From CAIKBL01 sp043734785 (lineage in GTDB: Bacteria > Pseudomonadota > Gammaproteobacteria > Ga0077536), in assembly GCA_043734785.1 (NCBI GenBank), contig JAYTEX010000193.1:1-20034 (forward strand): DNA of 20,034 bases. The letters are read 5' to 3'. Position numbers and translations under genes: made by a program. Positions 1 through 7,634 of the stretch are shown here, one piece after another. The stretch's first letter is position 1; each line of letters opens with the position of its first letter. The notes under the pieces were generated by a model. The model did not search any database, was not told the origin of the DNA, and saw nothing but the letters and a program-made list of their open reading frames with translations.

Positions 1-242
1 ATCATTTCGGGCGTGCGGCGAACAATCCACACGGGCTTCCCGCGCCATTTTTGGACCATGCGCTGTCCTGGTTCGAGCTTGCTGATATCCACTTCGACCG
101 GCGCGCCGATCGCTTTCGCGCGGGCACTTGGTTGAAATGAAGCGATGAATGGCACGGCTGCAAAGCTCGCGCCGATGCCCCCGATAACGGTCGCCGAGCC
201 TGTGAGGAATCGGCGCCTGCGGGTATCGGTGTGATCAGTCAT
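1..242 (-). CDS. petA: Rieske iron-sulfur subunit of ubiquinol-cytochrome c reductase (N-terminal part, cut by window edge)
   Basis: This is the N-terminal 80 codons of the bc1-complex Rieske protein, which carries a 2Fe-2S cluster and passes electrons from ubiquinol to cytochrome c1 on the periplasmic side of the inner membrane. The start ATG at 242 is followed by MTDHTDTRRRRFLTG, a twin-arginine type signal/anchor. A hydrophobic stretch follows at about residues 15-40 (VIGGIGASFAAVPFIASF), then PSARAKAIGAPVEVDISKLEPG and WRGKPVWIVRRTPEM, which are characteristic of proteobacterial PetA just after the membrane anchor. The cluster-binding Cys-His motifs lie beyond the window. A GGGAG sequence sits about 11 bp before the ATG, and the next upstream ATG (253) runs into a stop within five codons, so the start is well supported. 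petB and petC would be expected further left. The gene does not appear among the precomputed reading frames because it is open at the edge. Confidence 0.93.
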   Translation of the reverse strand, partial: MTDHTDTRRRRFLTGSATVIGGIGASFAAVPFIASFQPSARAKAIGAPVEVDISKLEPGQRMVQKWRGKPVWIVRRTPEM

Positions 243-560
243 ATCGTCAGCATCTCCCACATTTCTGCAATATCCGCTGCAGGCTTGGTCTTCGTTGTCC
301 TTGGAAAAACGACTGCCCGGCCCGCAGGCTGCGCCACTGTTCGTACCCAACGACCGAACGAACGGTGGATCAGTCGCGTCGATCAAAGATGCCCAACAGG
401 ATACGGGATGAATGCGCCGTCGCACTGGGCGCGAGTATAACACCAAAAATCCGCCGCCGGATTCGGGCTCGCGATCCAGAATCCTGCGACTGATGAGCGC
501 CCACAACAGAGATCCATATAGCGTGCGGAGTGGCCTATCAACGGCTACCGTGGGTAATAT
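243..560. other. Non-coding spacer between hisD and petA
   Basis: This 318-bp stretch has no convincing gene on either strand. Short open frames exist but have no recognisable product. Reading on the minus strand toward petA, the only regulatory-looking element is a TTATACT sequence near 434-440 followed by a GC-rich discriminator. It could give petA a leader of about 185 nt. I see no intrinsic terminator with a U-tract after hisD. Small weak dyads occur (for example ACCG...CGGT around 352-365), but nothing strong. Confidence 0.6.
434..439 (-). promoter_or_regulatory. Candidate -10 element of a petA promoter
   Basis: On the minus strand the sequence GTGTTATACTCGCGCC contains TATACT, five of six matches to the sigma70 -10 consensus, followed by a GC-rich discriminator. 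It lies about 190 bp before the petA start in the only long spacer of this region. The -35 region at a 17-bp spacing (ATCCGG) is poor, so this is a suggestion from one hexamer. Confidence 0.35.
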
Positions 561-1874
561 TCAGGGCGCCTCGAGCCGCAATTCGGCAGCGCGCGCATGC
601 GCCGTCAAGCCCTCTGCGCGCGCCAAGGTAGAGGCCAAAGGCGCAAGCATGCGCGCGCCGTGCGGCGAGCATCCAATGATCGATGTCCGTTTCTGGAAGT
701 CGTACACGCCCAAGGGTGACGAAAAGCGCGCGGTGCCCGCCGTGGGCAGTACGTGGTTAGGTCCTGCACAGTAATCCCCCAGGGCCTCGGGGGTGTGACG
801 TCCCATAAAAATCGCCCCTGCATGCCGGATATAGGTCAATAATTCGTCCGGCTCTGCCACTGATAGTTCAAGGTGTTCCGGCGCGATTTGATTGGCGATG
901 GCAGTCGCCTCGGTCAGATCACGCACCTTGATCAAAGCGCCTCGAGCGGCGAGCGCCTTGCCGATTATCGCGCGGCGCTCCATTGCCGGTAGCAGCCGCT
1001 TAATGCTGGCTTCGACTGCGCACACGAAGGCGGCATCCGGGGTCAACAGGATCGCCTGGGCTTGTTCATCGTGTTCGGCTTGCGAGAATAGGTCCATCGC
1101 AATCCAGTCGGGGTCGGTCAGTCCGTCACAGATGATCAGGATTTCCGACGGCCCTGCAAGCATGTCGATGCCGACTTTGCCAAATACCAGTGCTTTGGCA
1201 GTCGTGACGTAACTGTTCCCGGGTCCGACGATCTTATCGACGGCTGGGATCGTCGCCGTGCCATAGGCCAGCGCGGCAACGGCTTGTGCGCCCCCGATCG
1301 AAAACAGGCGATCGACGCCGGCGATGGCGGCCGCCGCCAGCACGATGGGGTCGAGCTCGCCGCGCGGCGCTGGCACGACCATGACGATCTCGTTGACCCC
1401 GGCGACTTTGGCCGGAATGACATTCATCAGCACCGATGAGGGGTACGCTGCCCTCCCCCCTGGGACATACACCCCGACCCGATCGAGCGGCGTCAACTGT
1501 TGTCCGAGCAGGGTGCCGTCGGCATCGCGATAACGCCAGGATTCCTGCTTTTGACGCCCGTGGTAATCCCGAATGCGGACCGCCGCATCGAGCAGTGCGC
1601 GCGCGACTTTCGAATCGATCAGTGAAGGATGGTCCGCGAATTCCTTGATCTCAAGCTCGGCGGCGGTGATGACTCGCCGTTGATCGAAACGGTTCGTATA
1701 CTCGAGCAAGGCTGCATCGCCGCGCGCCCGCACGTCGTGAACGATGTCCTGCACGACCTGCCGCACGCCGTGCGCGTGGATGTCATTCCGCTCAAGCAGA
1801 CTGCGCAGTGCGTGCGTGAAATCCGGCTGGCTCGAATCGAGATGGTTGATCATCAGCGTACCTTGACTCGTCAT
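561..1874 (-). CDS. hisD: Histidinol dehydrogenase
   Basis: HisD catalyses the last two steps of histidine synthesis, oxidising L-histidinol through histidinal to histidine with two NAD+ and a zinc ion, in the cytosol. The full-length product (about 437 aa) has the family landmarks in order: VYVPGGRAAYPSS, IGGAQAVAALAYGT, VDKIVGPGNSYV, AGPSEILII, FSQAEHDEQAQ (zinc-ligand Gln and His), APEHLEL (catalytic Glu-His pair), GDYCAGPNHVLPT (zinc-ligand Asp) and a C-terminal His in GLTAHARA. I prefer the ATG at 1874, because GGTGGAG lies 5 bp upstream. A GTG at 1880, which overlaps the hisG stop, would add two codons and has no good ribosome site. The gene is probably translationally coupled to hisG. 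hisC, the usual next gene, is absent; petA follows after 318 bp. Confidence 0.97.
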   Translation of the reverse strand: MTSQGTLMINHLDSSQPDFTHALRSLLERNDIHAHGVRQVVQDIVHDVRARGDAALLEYTNRFDQRRVITAAELEIKEFADHPSLIDSKVARALLDAAVRIRDYHGRQKQESWRYRDADGTLLGQQLTPLDRVGVYVPGGRAAYPSSVLMNVIPAKVAGVNEIVMVVPAPRGELDPIVLAAAAIAGVDRLFSIGGAQAVAALAYGTATIPAVDKIVGPGNSYVTTAKALVFGKVGIDMLAGPSEILIICDGLTDPDWIAMDLFSQAEHDEQAQAILLTPDAAFVCAVEASIKRLLPAMERRAIIGKALAARGALIKVRDLTEATAIANQIAPEHLELSVAEPDELLTYIRHAGAIFMGRHTPEALGDYCAGPNHVLPTAGTARFSSPLGVYDFQKRTSIIGCSPHGARMLAPLASTLARAEGLTAHARAAELRLEAP

Positions 1875-1876
1875 CG

Positions 1877-2524
1877 TCACTCCACCGAATGCCCGGTACG
1901 GGGATCAAGTTTTTCGAGCAGCCGAATCGTCATGGCGTGCTTGGTCTTCAGCGTCGCCTTGTTGACGATGACCCGCGCGCTGATGGCGCAGATTTGTTCG
2001 ACCTCGATCAAGCCATTGGCCGCGAGTGTGTTGCCCGTATCCACCAGATCGACGATGCAATCCGCAAGACCGACCAGCGGGGCGAGTTCCATGGAGCCGT
2101 ACAACTTGATGATTTCGGTCTGGACGCCTTTCTGCGCGAAGTGGCGTCGCGTCACTGCCGCATACTTGGTCGCTACCCGCAGGCGCGGTCGACTAGCGAT
2201 TACGAGATCTCGACTGGCGACGGCAAGACGACACAGCGCGATGCGTAAATCCAAGGGTTCATAGAAGCCGTCACCTTCGTACTCGAGCAAGGTGTCCTTA
2301 CCCACAATACCGAAGTCTGCGCCGCCGTATTCGACATAGGTTGGCACATCGGCCGCACGCACAATGACCATTCTTACCTGCGGGTCTGAGGTGGGGATGA
2401 TCAGCCGGCGGGAGCGGTCAAGGTCTTCAAGCGGCACGATGTCGGCAGCCGCCAGTAGCGGCAATGCCTCCTTAAGAATGCGCCCTTTGGCGACCGCCAG
2501 GGTCAATTGCTGCACGTCGCTCAC
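1877..2524 (-). CDS. hisG: ATP phosphoribosyltransferase, short form (catalytic subunit)
   Basis: HisG joins ATP and PRPP to make phosphoribosyl-ATP, the first committed step of histidine synthesis. The protein opens with LTLAVAKGRILKEALPLL and contains YVEYGGADFGIVGKDTLLEY, GSMELAPLVGLADCIVDLV and the PRPP-binding loop DTGNTLAANGL. At 215 aa it is the short form, lacking the C-terminal ACT-like regulatory domain of the roughly 300-aa long form. Short HisG enzymes are known to need HisZ, a histidyl-tRNA-synthetase paralogue, for activity and feedback by histidine; hisZ is not in this window. The start is a GTG at 2524. A second GTG at 2515 with AGGGTGAG just upstream is a possible alternative. 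It lies 18 bp after murA and its stop abuts the hisD start. Confidence 0.96.
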   Translation of the reverse strand: MSDVQQLTLAVAKGRILKEALPLLAAADIVPLEDLDRSRRLIIPTSDPQVRMVIVRAADVPTYVEYGGADFGIVGKDTLLEYEGDGFYEPLDLRIALCRLAVASRDLVIASRPRLRVATKYAAVTRRHFAQKGVQTEIIKLYGSMELAPLVGLADCIVDLVDTGNTLAANGLIEVEQICAISARVIVNKATLKTKHAMTIRLLEKLDPRTGHSVE

Positions 2525-2542
2525 CCTGCCACGCCGCTCAGA

Positions 2543-3802
2543 TCAGCTCGGGATACGGCGGATTTGAGCGCCCAGATTGCTAAGCTTTTCTTCGATCGTC
2601 TCGTAACCGCGATCGATGTGGTAGATGCGATCAACTTCGGTCGCGCCCTCCGCTACCAAGCCCGCCAGGACCAGGCTCGCTGACGCGCGCAGATCGGTCG
2701 CCATCAAAGGCGCACTCTTGAGCCGTGCCACACCGGTGGTAATCGCTGTATTGCCTTCGATGCGCACTTGCGCTCCCATGCGCTGCAGTTCAAGCACGTG
2801 CATGAAACGATTCTCGAACACCGATTCAGTGATCACCCCGGTGCCCTCAGCCATGCAGTTCAAGGCGGTGAACTGCGCTTGCATGTCCGTTGGGAAACCT
2901 GGGTACGGGGAAGTATGCAGACTCACCGCACGCGGTCGTTCGCAATTCATATTCAGTTCGATCCAGTTGTCTCCGGCCGTGATGTTGGCACCGGCCTCAT
3001 GGAGTTTGGCGAGCACAGCTTCCAGCAGATCAGGACGGGTGTTCTTGAGCTTGACTTGACCGCCAGTCATCGCGGCTGCAACAAGGTAGGTTCCGGTTTC
3101 GATTCGATCGGGCAGGATTTCGTAGTGCGTGCCGGATAACGAATCGACCCCTTCGATGCGGACAGTGTCGGTACCTGCCCCTTCAATTTTAGCGCCCATC
3201 TTGATCAGGCAATTGGCGAGATCGATCACTTCCGGTTCGCGCGCTGCGTTACGAATGACCGTGACACCCTTGGCCATTGTCGCCGCCATCATGAGGTTTT
3301 CAGTGCCGGTGACCGTCACCAGATCCATCACCAGATCGACCCCGCGCAAGCGCTTGGCGGTCGCACGGATGTAACCGCCCTCGACGATCAGATCCGCGCC
3401 CATCGCGGTGAGCCCCTGCAAATGCAGATTAACCGGCCGACTGCCGATCGCGCAGCCGCCCGGCAAGGAGACGTCGGCACGCCCAAAGCGCGTGAGCAGC
3501 GGACCCAGCACCAGGATCGAGGCACGCATGGTGCGCACGAGTTCATAGGGCGCGAAAAACTCGCGGATGGTGCTGCAGTCCACCTGGATATTCATCTTCT
3601 CGTCGACCGTCAACTCCAGCCCCATACGGCCGAGCAGTTCCATGGTGGTTGTGATGTCGTGCAGATGAGGCACGTTACCGACGGTCATCGGAGTTTCCGC
3701 CAGCAATGTTGCCGCGAGGATCGGTAACGCAGCGTTCTTGGCGCCGGAAATCCTGATTTCTCCCCGCAGCCTAGGACCGCCGTGGATGATTAATTTGTCC
3801 AT
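2543..3802 (-). CDS. murA: UDP-N-acetylglucosamine 1-carboxyvinyltransferase
   Basis: MurA transfers enolpyruvate from phosphoenolpyruvate to UDP-GlcNAc, the first committed cytosolic step of peptidoglycan synthesis and the fosfomycin target. The 419-aa length equals the usual family size. Visible residues include the Lys22-Asn23 pair in SGAKNAALPILAA, the catalytic loop VSLPGGCAIGSRPV with Cys117 in a 'PGGC' context (the fosfomycin-reactive cysteine rather than the insensitive Asp variant), YPGFPTDMQAQF with the general-base Asp, and DLRASASLVLAGL near the C terminus. The start ATG at 3802 follows the ibaG stop by 15 bp and lacks a strong ribosome site, suggesting coupling. The ibaG-murA pairing is conserved in gammaproteobacteria. 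Confidence 0.98.
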   Translation of the reverse strand: MDKLIIHGGPRLRGEIRISGAKNAALPILAATLLAETPMTVGNVPHLHDITTTMELLGRMGLELTVDEKMNIQVDCSTIREFFAPYELVRTMRASILVLGPLLTRFGRADVSLPGGCAIGSRPVNLHLQGLTAMGADLIVEGGYIRATAKRLRGVDLVMDLVTVTGTENLMMAATMAKGVTVIRNAAREPEVIDLANCLIKMGAKIEGAGTDTVRIEGVDSLSGTHYEILPDRIETGTYLVAAAMTGGQVKLKNTRPDLLEAVLAKLHEAGANITAGDNWIELNMNCERPRAVSLHTSPYPGFPTDMQAQFTALNCMAEGTGVITESVFENRFMHVLELQRMGAQVRIEGNTAITTGVARLKSAPLMATDLRASASLVLAGLVAEGATEVDRIYHIDRGYETIEEKLSNLGAQIRRIPS

Positions 3803-3817
3803 CGTGTGCAGCTGCGG

Positions 3818-4069
3818 TCAGAGGGTTTGAAATGCTTTTTGTTGTTCCCACTCTGCCAGCGTATAGGTCTGGATCGATAAGGCGTGAATGGCGCTCTTCA
3901 TGCTATCGCCCAGCGCGCCATAGACCATACGGTGCTGTTTGATGAGCGGTACTCCGGAGAAAGCGTCGGTCACCACTCTCGCCGTAAAATGCGTGCCATC
4001 GCCGCTCACGTAGGCTCGCGAGTTCGCAAGGCCTCCCTCGATCATTGCTGTGATTTCTTCGTTGGTCAT
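3818..4069 (-). CDS. ibaG: BolA-family protein IbaG (YrbA)
   Basis: This 83-aa protein is a BolA-family member of the IbaG/YrbA type, thought to work with monothiol glutaredoxins in iron-sulfur handling and linked to acid stress in E. coli. It begins MTNEEITAMIEGGLANSRAY. It carries the BolA core with the conserved histidine in LIKQHRMVYGALGDSM, and ends in the family signature IHALSIQTYTLAEWE. The position directly before murA and after mlaC is the standard one in gammaproteobacteria and separates it from BolA itself. No Shine-Dalgarno is obvious before the ATG at 4069. The gap to mlaC is 21 bp. Confidence 0.93.
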   Translation of the reverse strand: MTNEEITAMIEGGLANSRAYVSGDGTHFTARVVTDAFSGVPLIKQHRMVYGALGDSMKSAIHALSIQTYTLAEWEQQKAFQTL

Positions 4070-4090
4070 GGGTGCGAATGCCGTTGCTTG

Positions 4091-4705
4091 TTACTGTCCA
4101 ATTTCCTGGTTCTTGGTCGCCAATGTGGCGATCAATTTATCGATTCCGCCTTCCTTGAGAATAGAAGTGAAAGACGAACGATAGGTCCTGACCAAGCTAA
4201 CCCCATCGACTGCCACATCGAATACTTTCCAGGTCCCGGTCTTGTTGTGTAACCGGTAAACCACCGGCATGGCGGTACCGCTCGGCTGCGAAATATCCTG
4301 CCTTACAACCGCTGTTCTGCCATTAGCCGGCTGCGGCACGGGAGCCGAGTAACTAATCGACTGGTCTGAATACTCAAGCAGCGCCGCAGCATACGTTCTG
4401 ACCAGCAGCTTACGAAATTGTGCCACGAAGGCGGCACGTTTCGCCTCTTCCGCAGCTTTCCATTGCTCACCCAACACAAATTGGGACATCACATTGAAAT
4501 CGAAGTGCGGAAAAATCATCTCCGAGACCAGACCATACATTTTCGCCGGCTCTGCGCGCAGTGCGTCTTTCTCGTCTTTAACCCGCGCGACGACTTCCTC
4601 GGTGGTATTACGCACCGTATCAAGCGGGGCCTCCAGTGCTGACGCGACGCCGTTGATCAAAGAGATGGCGCAGAGCACTGCTGCCATCGAAAAAAATCGC
4701 TTCAT
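4091..4705 (-). CDS. mlaC: Periplasmic phospholipid-binding protein MlaC (Ttg2D family)
   Basis: MlaC shuttles phospholipids through the periplasm between the outer-membrane MlaA-porin complex and the inner-membrane MlaFEDB transporter. The product starts MKRFFSMAAVLCAISLINGVASA, a classical Sec signal peptide with cleavage likely after ASA. The mature part contains IFPHFDFNVMSQFVLGEQWK, FVAQFRKLLVRTYAAALLEY and VFDVAVDGVSLVRTYRSSF, all hallmarks of the Tol-Tol-Ttg2 family. I chose the ATG at 4705, with AGAGG about 8 bp upstream, over a TTG at 4726 that would add seven residues before the signal peptide. The gene leads the mlaC-ibaG-murA-hisG-hisD string. Unlike the usual mlaFEDCB operon, neither mlaB follows nor mlaD precedes it; gloA is upstream. 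Confidence 0.95.
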   Translation of the reverse strand: MKRFFSMAAVLCAISLINGVASALEAPLDTVRNTTEEVVARVKDEKDALRAEPAKMYGLVSEMIFPHFDFNVMSQFVLGEQWKAAEEAKRAAFVAQFRKLLVRTYAAALLEYSDQSISYSAPVPQPANGRTAVVRQDISQPSGTAMPVVYRLHNKTGTWKVFDVAVDGVSLVRTYRSSFTSILKEGGIDKLIATLATKNQEIGQ

Positions 4706-4747
4706 TGCAAGGGCCTCTGCCAGCAAGGTTGGTCGTTGTCGGAGTGA

Positions 4748-4784
4748 ACCTGCCCTGGCGTACGCGTCGCACGCCAGGGCAGGT
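4748..4784. repeat. Perfect 14-bp inverted repeat (strong hairpin) upstream of mlaC
   Basis: The arms ACCTGCCCTGGCGT (4748-4761) and its exact complement (4771-4784) flank a 9-nt loop. The element lies about 42 bp before the mlaC ATG and about 58 bp after the gloA stop. Neither strand has a run of T after the stem, so it is not a canonical intrinsic terminator. It could still end or stabilise gloA transcripts, fold in the mlaC leader, or be one copy of a dispersed repeat. Confidence 0.85.
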
Positions 4785-4842
4785 CGGGCGTTAATCTAGC
4801 ACAAAGCCAAGCCGCGCCCGTAGCGCTATCACCCTGGCCTCA

Positions 4843-5238
4843 TTAACCTGGATGAGGTTCGTCCTGCAGGATCTCGACTTTGTAGCCGTCAGGATCTTCA
4901 ACGAACGCAATCACTGTCTTGCCGCCCTTCATGGGGCCCGCTTCACGGACAATCTTCCCGCCGCGAACACGGATCGCCTCACAAGTGGCATACACATCCG
5001 CCACACCGATCGCGATGTGGCCATAGGCTGTCCCCATTGCGTAACTGTCAGTGTCCCAGTTGTGAGTCAGCTCGAGCACGGTCGCGTCCTGCTCGCCGCC
5101 GAAGCCCACAAAAGCGAGCGTAAAGCGGCCTTCCGGGTAGTCTTTGCGTCGACTCAGTGTCATGCCGAGTACATCGCAGTAGAACTGCAATGCGCGATCA
5201 AGGTTAGTCACCCGCAACATCGTATGCATCATTCGCAT
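4843..5238 (-). CDS. gloA: Lactoylglutathione lyase (glyoxalase I)
   Basis: GloA converts the hemithioacetal of methylglyoxal and glutathione into S-lactoylglutathione, detoxifying methylglyoxal in the cytosol. At 131 aa it matches the short E. coli-type enzyme. The four metal ligands fall exactly where E. coli has them: His5 (MRMMHTML), Glu56 (TVLELTHNW), His74 (AYGHIAIGV) and Glu122 (DGYKVEILQD). This, with the absence of the insertions of the zinc-dependent class, suggests a nickel-preferring enzyme. The ATG at 5238 has GAGGA 7 bp upstream. It follows purT by 34 bp, so it is probably the last gene of a pdxB-purT-gloA unit. A small dyad CCTCAT/ATGAGG spans its stop codon. Confidence 0.97.
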   Translation of the reverse strand: MRMMHTMLRVTNLDRALQFYCDVLGMTLSRRKDYPEGRFTLAFVGFGGEQDATVLELTHNWDTDSYAMGTAYGHIAIGVADVYATCEAIRVRGGKIVREAGPMKGGKTVIAFVEDPDGYKVEILQDEPHPG

Positions 5239-5272
5239 TGTTCATTCCTCGGTTGAGTGGTCGTTGATGGGA

Positions 5273-6466
5273 TCACGGTGCGACCGTAATCGTCAGGGCC
5301 GCAGCCACGCGCCGCGCCTTCGCTCGCGCCTGCTCGATGGAGTCCGCACGCGCGAGCGCGAGCGCCAGGCGACGCTTGCCTTTGACGTCGGGTTTGCCAA
5401 ACAGGCGCACATCAGTATCCGCTTCGCGCAGCGCTTCGGCCATGCCTGCGTAGCTAATTTTCGCGCCGTTTCCGCTGGCCAGCACGGCCACCGAGGCGGC
5501 CGGCCCATGCAGCCGAATTGCCGGTATTGGCAAACCGAGGACCGCGCGCACATGCAAGGCAAATTCGGATTGATCCTGGGAGATCAGGGTGACCATGCCC
5601 GTATCGTGAGGACGCGGCGACACCTCGCTGAATAACACTTCATCACCACGCACGAACAGCTCCACGCCAAACAATCCCCAGCCACCCAGGGCAGCGGTCA
5701 CCTGTCGCGCGATCGTCTCACTGCGCTCGCGCGCGAGTTCACTCATCGGTTGGGGTTGCCACGATTCCCGGTAATCACCGTCGATCTGCAGATGACCGAT
5801 CGGGGCGCAAAAACTCGTGCCCTGAGTATGGCGGACCGTCAATAGCGTGATCTCATAATCAAACTCGACGAAGCCCTCCACGATCACGCGCGTCGAACCG
5901 GCCCGACCGCCCGTGATCGCAGATTGCCAGGCGGCGCCCGCAGCGCCCGGCTCACGAATCAGCGTTTGCCCCTTACCTGAGGAACTCATCACTGGCTTGA
6001 TGACGCAGGGCGTACCAAGTTCGGCGACCGCCGCAAGGCACTCGCCCTCGGTCCCGGCAAACCGATAGGGTGAGGTTGGCAAGCCCAATTGCTCGGCGGC
6101 CAATCGGCGTATCCCTTCGCGATCCATAGTCAGCAGCACAGCGCGCGCGGTCGGCGTCACCGCGAACTGTTGTTGCTCGAGTTCAACCAGCCGGGCAGTC
6201 GCGATGGCCTCGACTTCGGGCAGGATGAAAGCGGGTCTCTCGCGTCTGATCACCGCTTCCAGCGCATCGCCATCCAGCATGTTGATCACATGCGAACGGT
6301 GCGCGACTTGCATCGCGGGTGCCTTCGCATAGTGGTCAACCGCAATGACTTCAAGCCCCAGGCGCTGCGCCTCTATGGCGATTTCCTTGCCGAGTTCACC
6401 CGCACCCAGCAGCATCAAACGTGTTGCGTTGGTGTGTCCTGGTGTTCCGATGACAAGGGGTTTCAT
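5273..6466 (-). CDS. purT: Formate-dependent phosphoribosylglycinamide formyltransferase
   Basis: PurT uses formate and ATP, instead of formyl-tetrahydrofolate, to formylate GAR in the third step of purine synthesis. The 397-aa sequence closely follows the E. coli enzyme. It has the N-terminal LMLLGAGELGKEIAIEAQRLG and AMQVAHRSHVINMLDGDAL (substrate and nucleotide-binding domain), ATP-grasp segments MDREGIRRLAAEQLGLPTS and VIKPVMSSSGKGQT (ATP-binding lysine region), HLQIDGDYRESWQPQ, and the metal-binding EVSPRPHDTGMVTL. The C-terminal domain includes VRLFGKPDVKGKRRLALALA. The ATG at 6466 has AAGGA 4 bp upstream. It starts 12 bp after the pdxB stop, so the two are surely co-transcribed. Whether the organism also has folate-dependent PurN cannot be seen. 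Confidence 0.98.
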   Translation of the reverse strand: MKPLVIGTPGHTNATRLMLLGAGELGKEIAIEAQRLGLEVIAVDHYAKAPAMQVAHRSHVINMLDGDALEAVIRRERPAFILPEVEAIATARLVELEQQQFAVTPTARAVLLTMDREGIRRLAAEQLGLPTSPYRFAGTEGECLAAVAELGTPCVIKPVMSSSGKGQTLIREPGAAGAAWQSAITGGRAGSTRVIVEGFVEFDYEITLLTVRHTQGTSFCAPIGHLQIDGDYRESWQPQPMSELARERSETIARQVTAALGGWGLFGVELFVRGDEVLFSEVSPRPHDTGMVTLISQDQSEFALHVRAVLGLPIPAIRLHGPAASVAVLASGNGAKISYAGMAEALREADTDVRLFGKPDVKGKRRLALALARADSIEQARAKARRVAAALTITVAP

Positions 6467-6478
6467 GCCGTCCTTCTA

Positions 6479-7603
6479 TCACGCTGCGAGCGTGAATCCC
6501 AGTGCTTCCAGGAGGCCACGCTGCGCGCGATTAACGGTGGCACCGGTGACGGTATGCGCACTGAACTCGCGGCGCGCACCGAGGCGCTTTCGGAGTTGGT
6601 CGAAAACCTGTGCGGGCTCGCTGGTAGGCGACTCGGGCCGGGCGCGCATGGCCACGGTATAGGACCTCGGATCGCAACCAGCGAATACCAACGCCCGCAA
6701 CGGATTCATCGCCGCATCATGGGTTAATACCAGCGGCACAGGTGGCGGCAGCCGGACATTCCTCGGCACCGAGGCACCGAGGAATGTCGCGAGTTGTCGG
6801 GCCAACATCTCCGTTGCGCGCCATCTCGCATCGATGGTATGTCCCGCGATGTGCGGACTGGCGATCCAACAAGCGTCGCGCAGCGCTGGATCAATCTGTG
6901 GCTCGCCAATCCAGCAATCCAGCGCCAGTCGCCGTGGCGCGCCCGCAGATTTAAGCCAGTCATGCTCCGCCAGCACACCGCCCCGTGCGGCATTGATCAA
7001 AAGCGCGTGCGACGACAAGCTTCCGATCTGCGCTTCTCCGATCATATTCCGGGTGGGATGCGGGCCGGTCGTCATCAGCGGGACATGCAACGTCACAATG
7101 TCCGCGCGGAGTACTTCCGCTAATGCGACGTAAGGGGGACCCACCTCATGCTCCGCGCGAGGCGGATCATTGACTAGACAATTCACGCCAAGCACGGATA
7201 ACAGGCGCACGACGGCAGAACCCGCGTGGCCGTGACCAACAACGCCGACCGTTAGTTGTGCGAGCGATTGCTGCCTTTCGTCGGCATACGCGAGGCAGCA
7301 GGCGAGCACATATTCGGCGACTGCGACCGAATTACAACCCGGGGCTGTGGCAAGCTGGATGCCGCGCGCGGCGAGAAACTCGAGGTCGATATGATCAATG
7401 CCGGCGGTCGCGGTGCCCACGAACCGCACCGGCGTCCCTGCGAGCAAGGCGGCGTTCACAGGGGTGACCGAACGGACCAGCAATACTTCGGCAGCGCGCA
7501 ATTGCCTACGGCGCAGTTGGCGCCCATCAACCAGTTCGATGTCGCCCAGACTTGTGCACCACTCGCGGATACCGGGGATATTATCGTCAGCGACGATTTT
7601 CAC
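6479..7603 (-). CDS. pdxB: Erythronate-4-phosphate dehydrogenase
   Basis: PdxB oxidises 4-phospho-erythronate to 2-oxo-3-hydroxy-4-phosphobutanoate in the DXP-dependent route to pyridoxal phosphate. The 374-aa protein starts MKIVADDNIPG, the family signature. It has FVGTATAGIDHIDLEFL, the NAD-binding glycine motif VGVVGHGHAGSAV, and the catalytic Arg in LINAARGGV, Glu in DCWIGEP and His in SPHIAGHTID of D-2-hydroxyacid dehydrogenases. The last 100 or so residues (YTVAMRARPE onward) are the PdxB-specific dimerisation domain, which distinguishes it from SerA-type enzymes. The start is a GTG at 7603 with only a weak purine-rich sequence (AAGAAG) upstream. A 64-bp spacer with a GC hairpin separates it from secF. 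Confidence 0.96.
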   Translation of the reverse strand: MKIVADDNIPGIREWCTSLGDIELVDGRQLRRRQLRAAEVLLVRSVTPVNAALLAGTPVRFVGTATAGIDHIDLEFLAARGIQLATAPGCNSVAVAEYVLACCLAYADERQQSLAQLTVGVVGHGHAGSAVVRLLSVLGVNCLVNDPPRAEHEVGPPYVALAEVLRADIVTLHVPLMTTGPHPTRNMIGEAQIGSLSSHALLINAARGGVLAEHDWLKSAGAPRRLALDCWIGEPQIDPALRDACWIASPHIAGHTIDARWRATEMLARQLATFLGASVPRNVRLPPPVPLVLTHDAAMNPLRALVFAGCDPRSYTVAMRARPESPTSEPAQVFDQLRKRLGARREFSAHTVTGATVNRAQRGLLEALGFTLAA

Positions 7604-7634
7604 GCTTCTTGTGCGCCTTGCGTCTGAGCCCTTC

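Noticed and set aside
412..774. 120-codon plus-strand frame starting in the hisD-petA spacer
   Set aside because: Most of it is antisense to the hisD C terminus; no ribosome site or domain, so not called as a gene.
1629..2264. 211-codon plus-strand open frame across hisD and hisG
   Set aside because: Antisense to two unmistakable genes; no family resemblance and no ribosome site.
4706..4726. TTG start at 4726 for mlaC
   Set aside because: It would put seven extra residues before a textbook signal peptide; the ATG at 4705 has a ribosome site at suitable spacing.
6089..6727. 212-codon plus-strand open frame spanning purT and pdxB
   Set aside because: Crosses two intact minus-strand genes and has no recognisable features.
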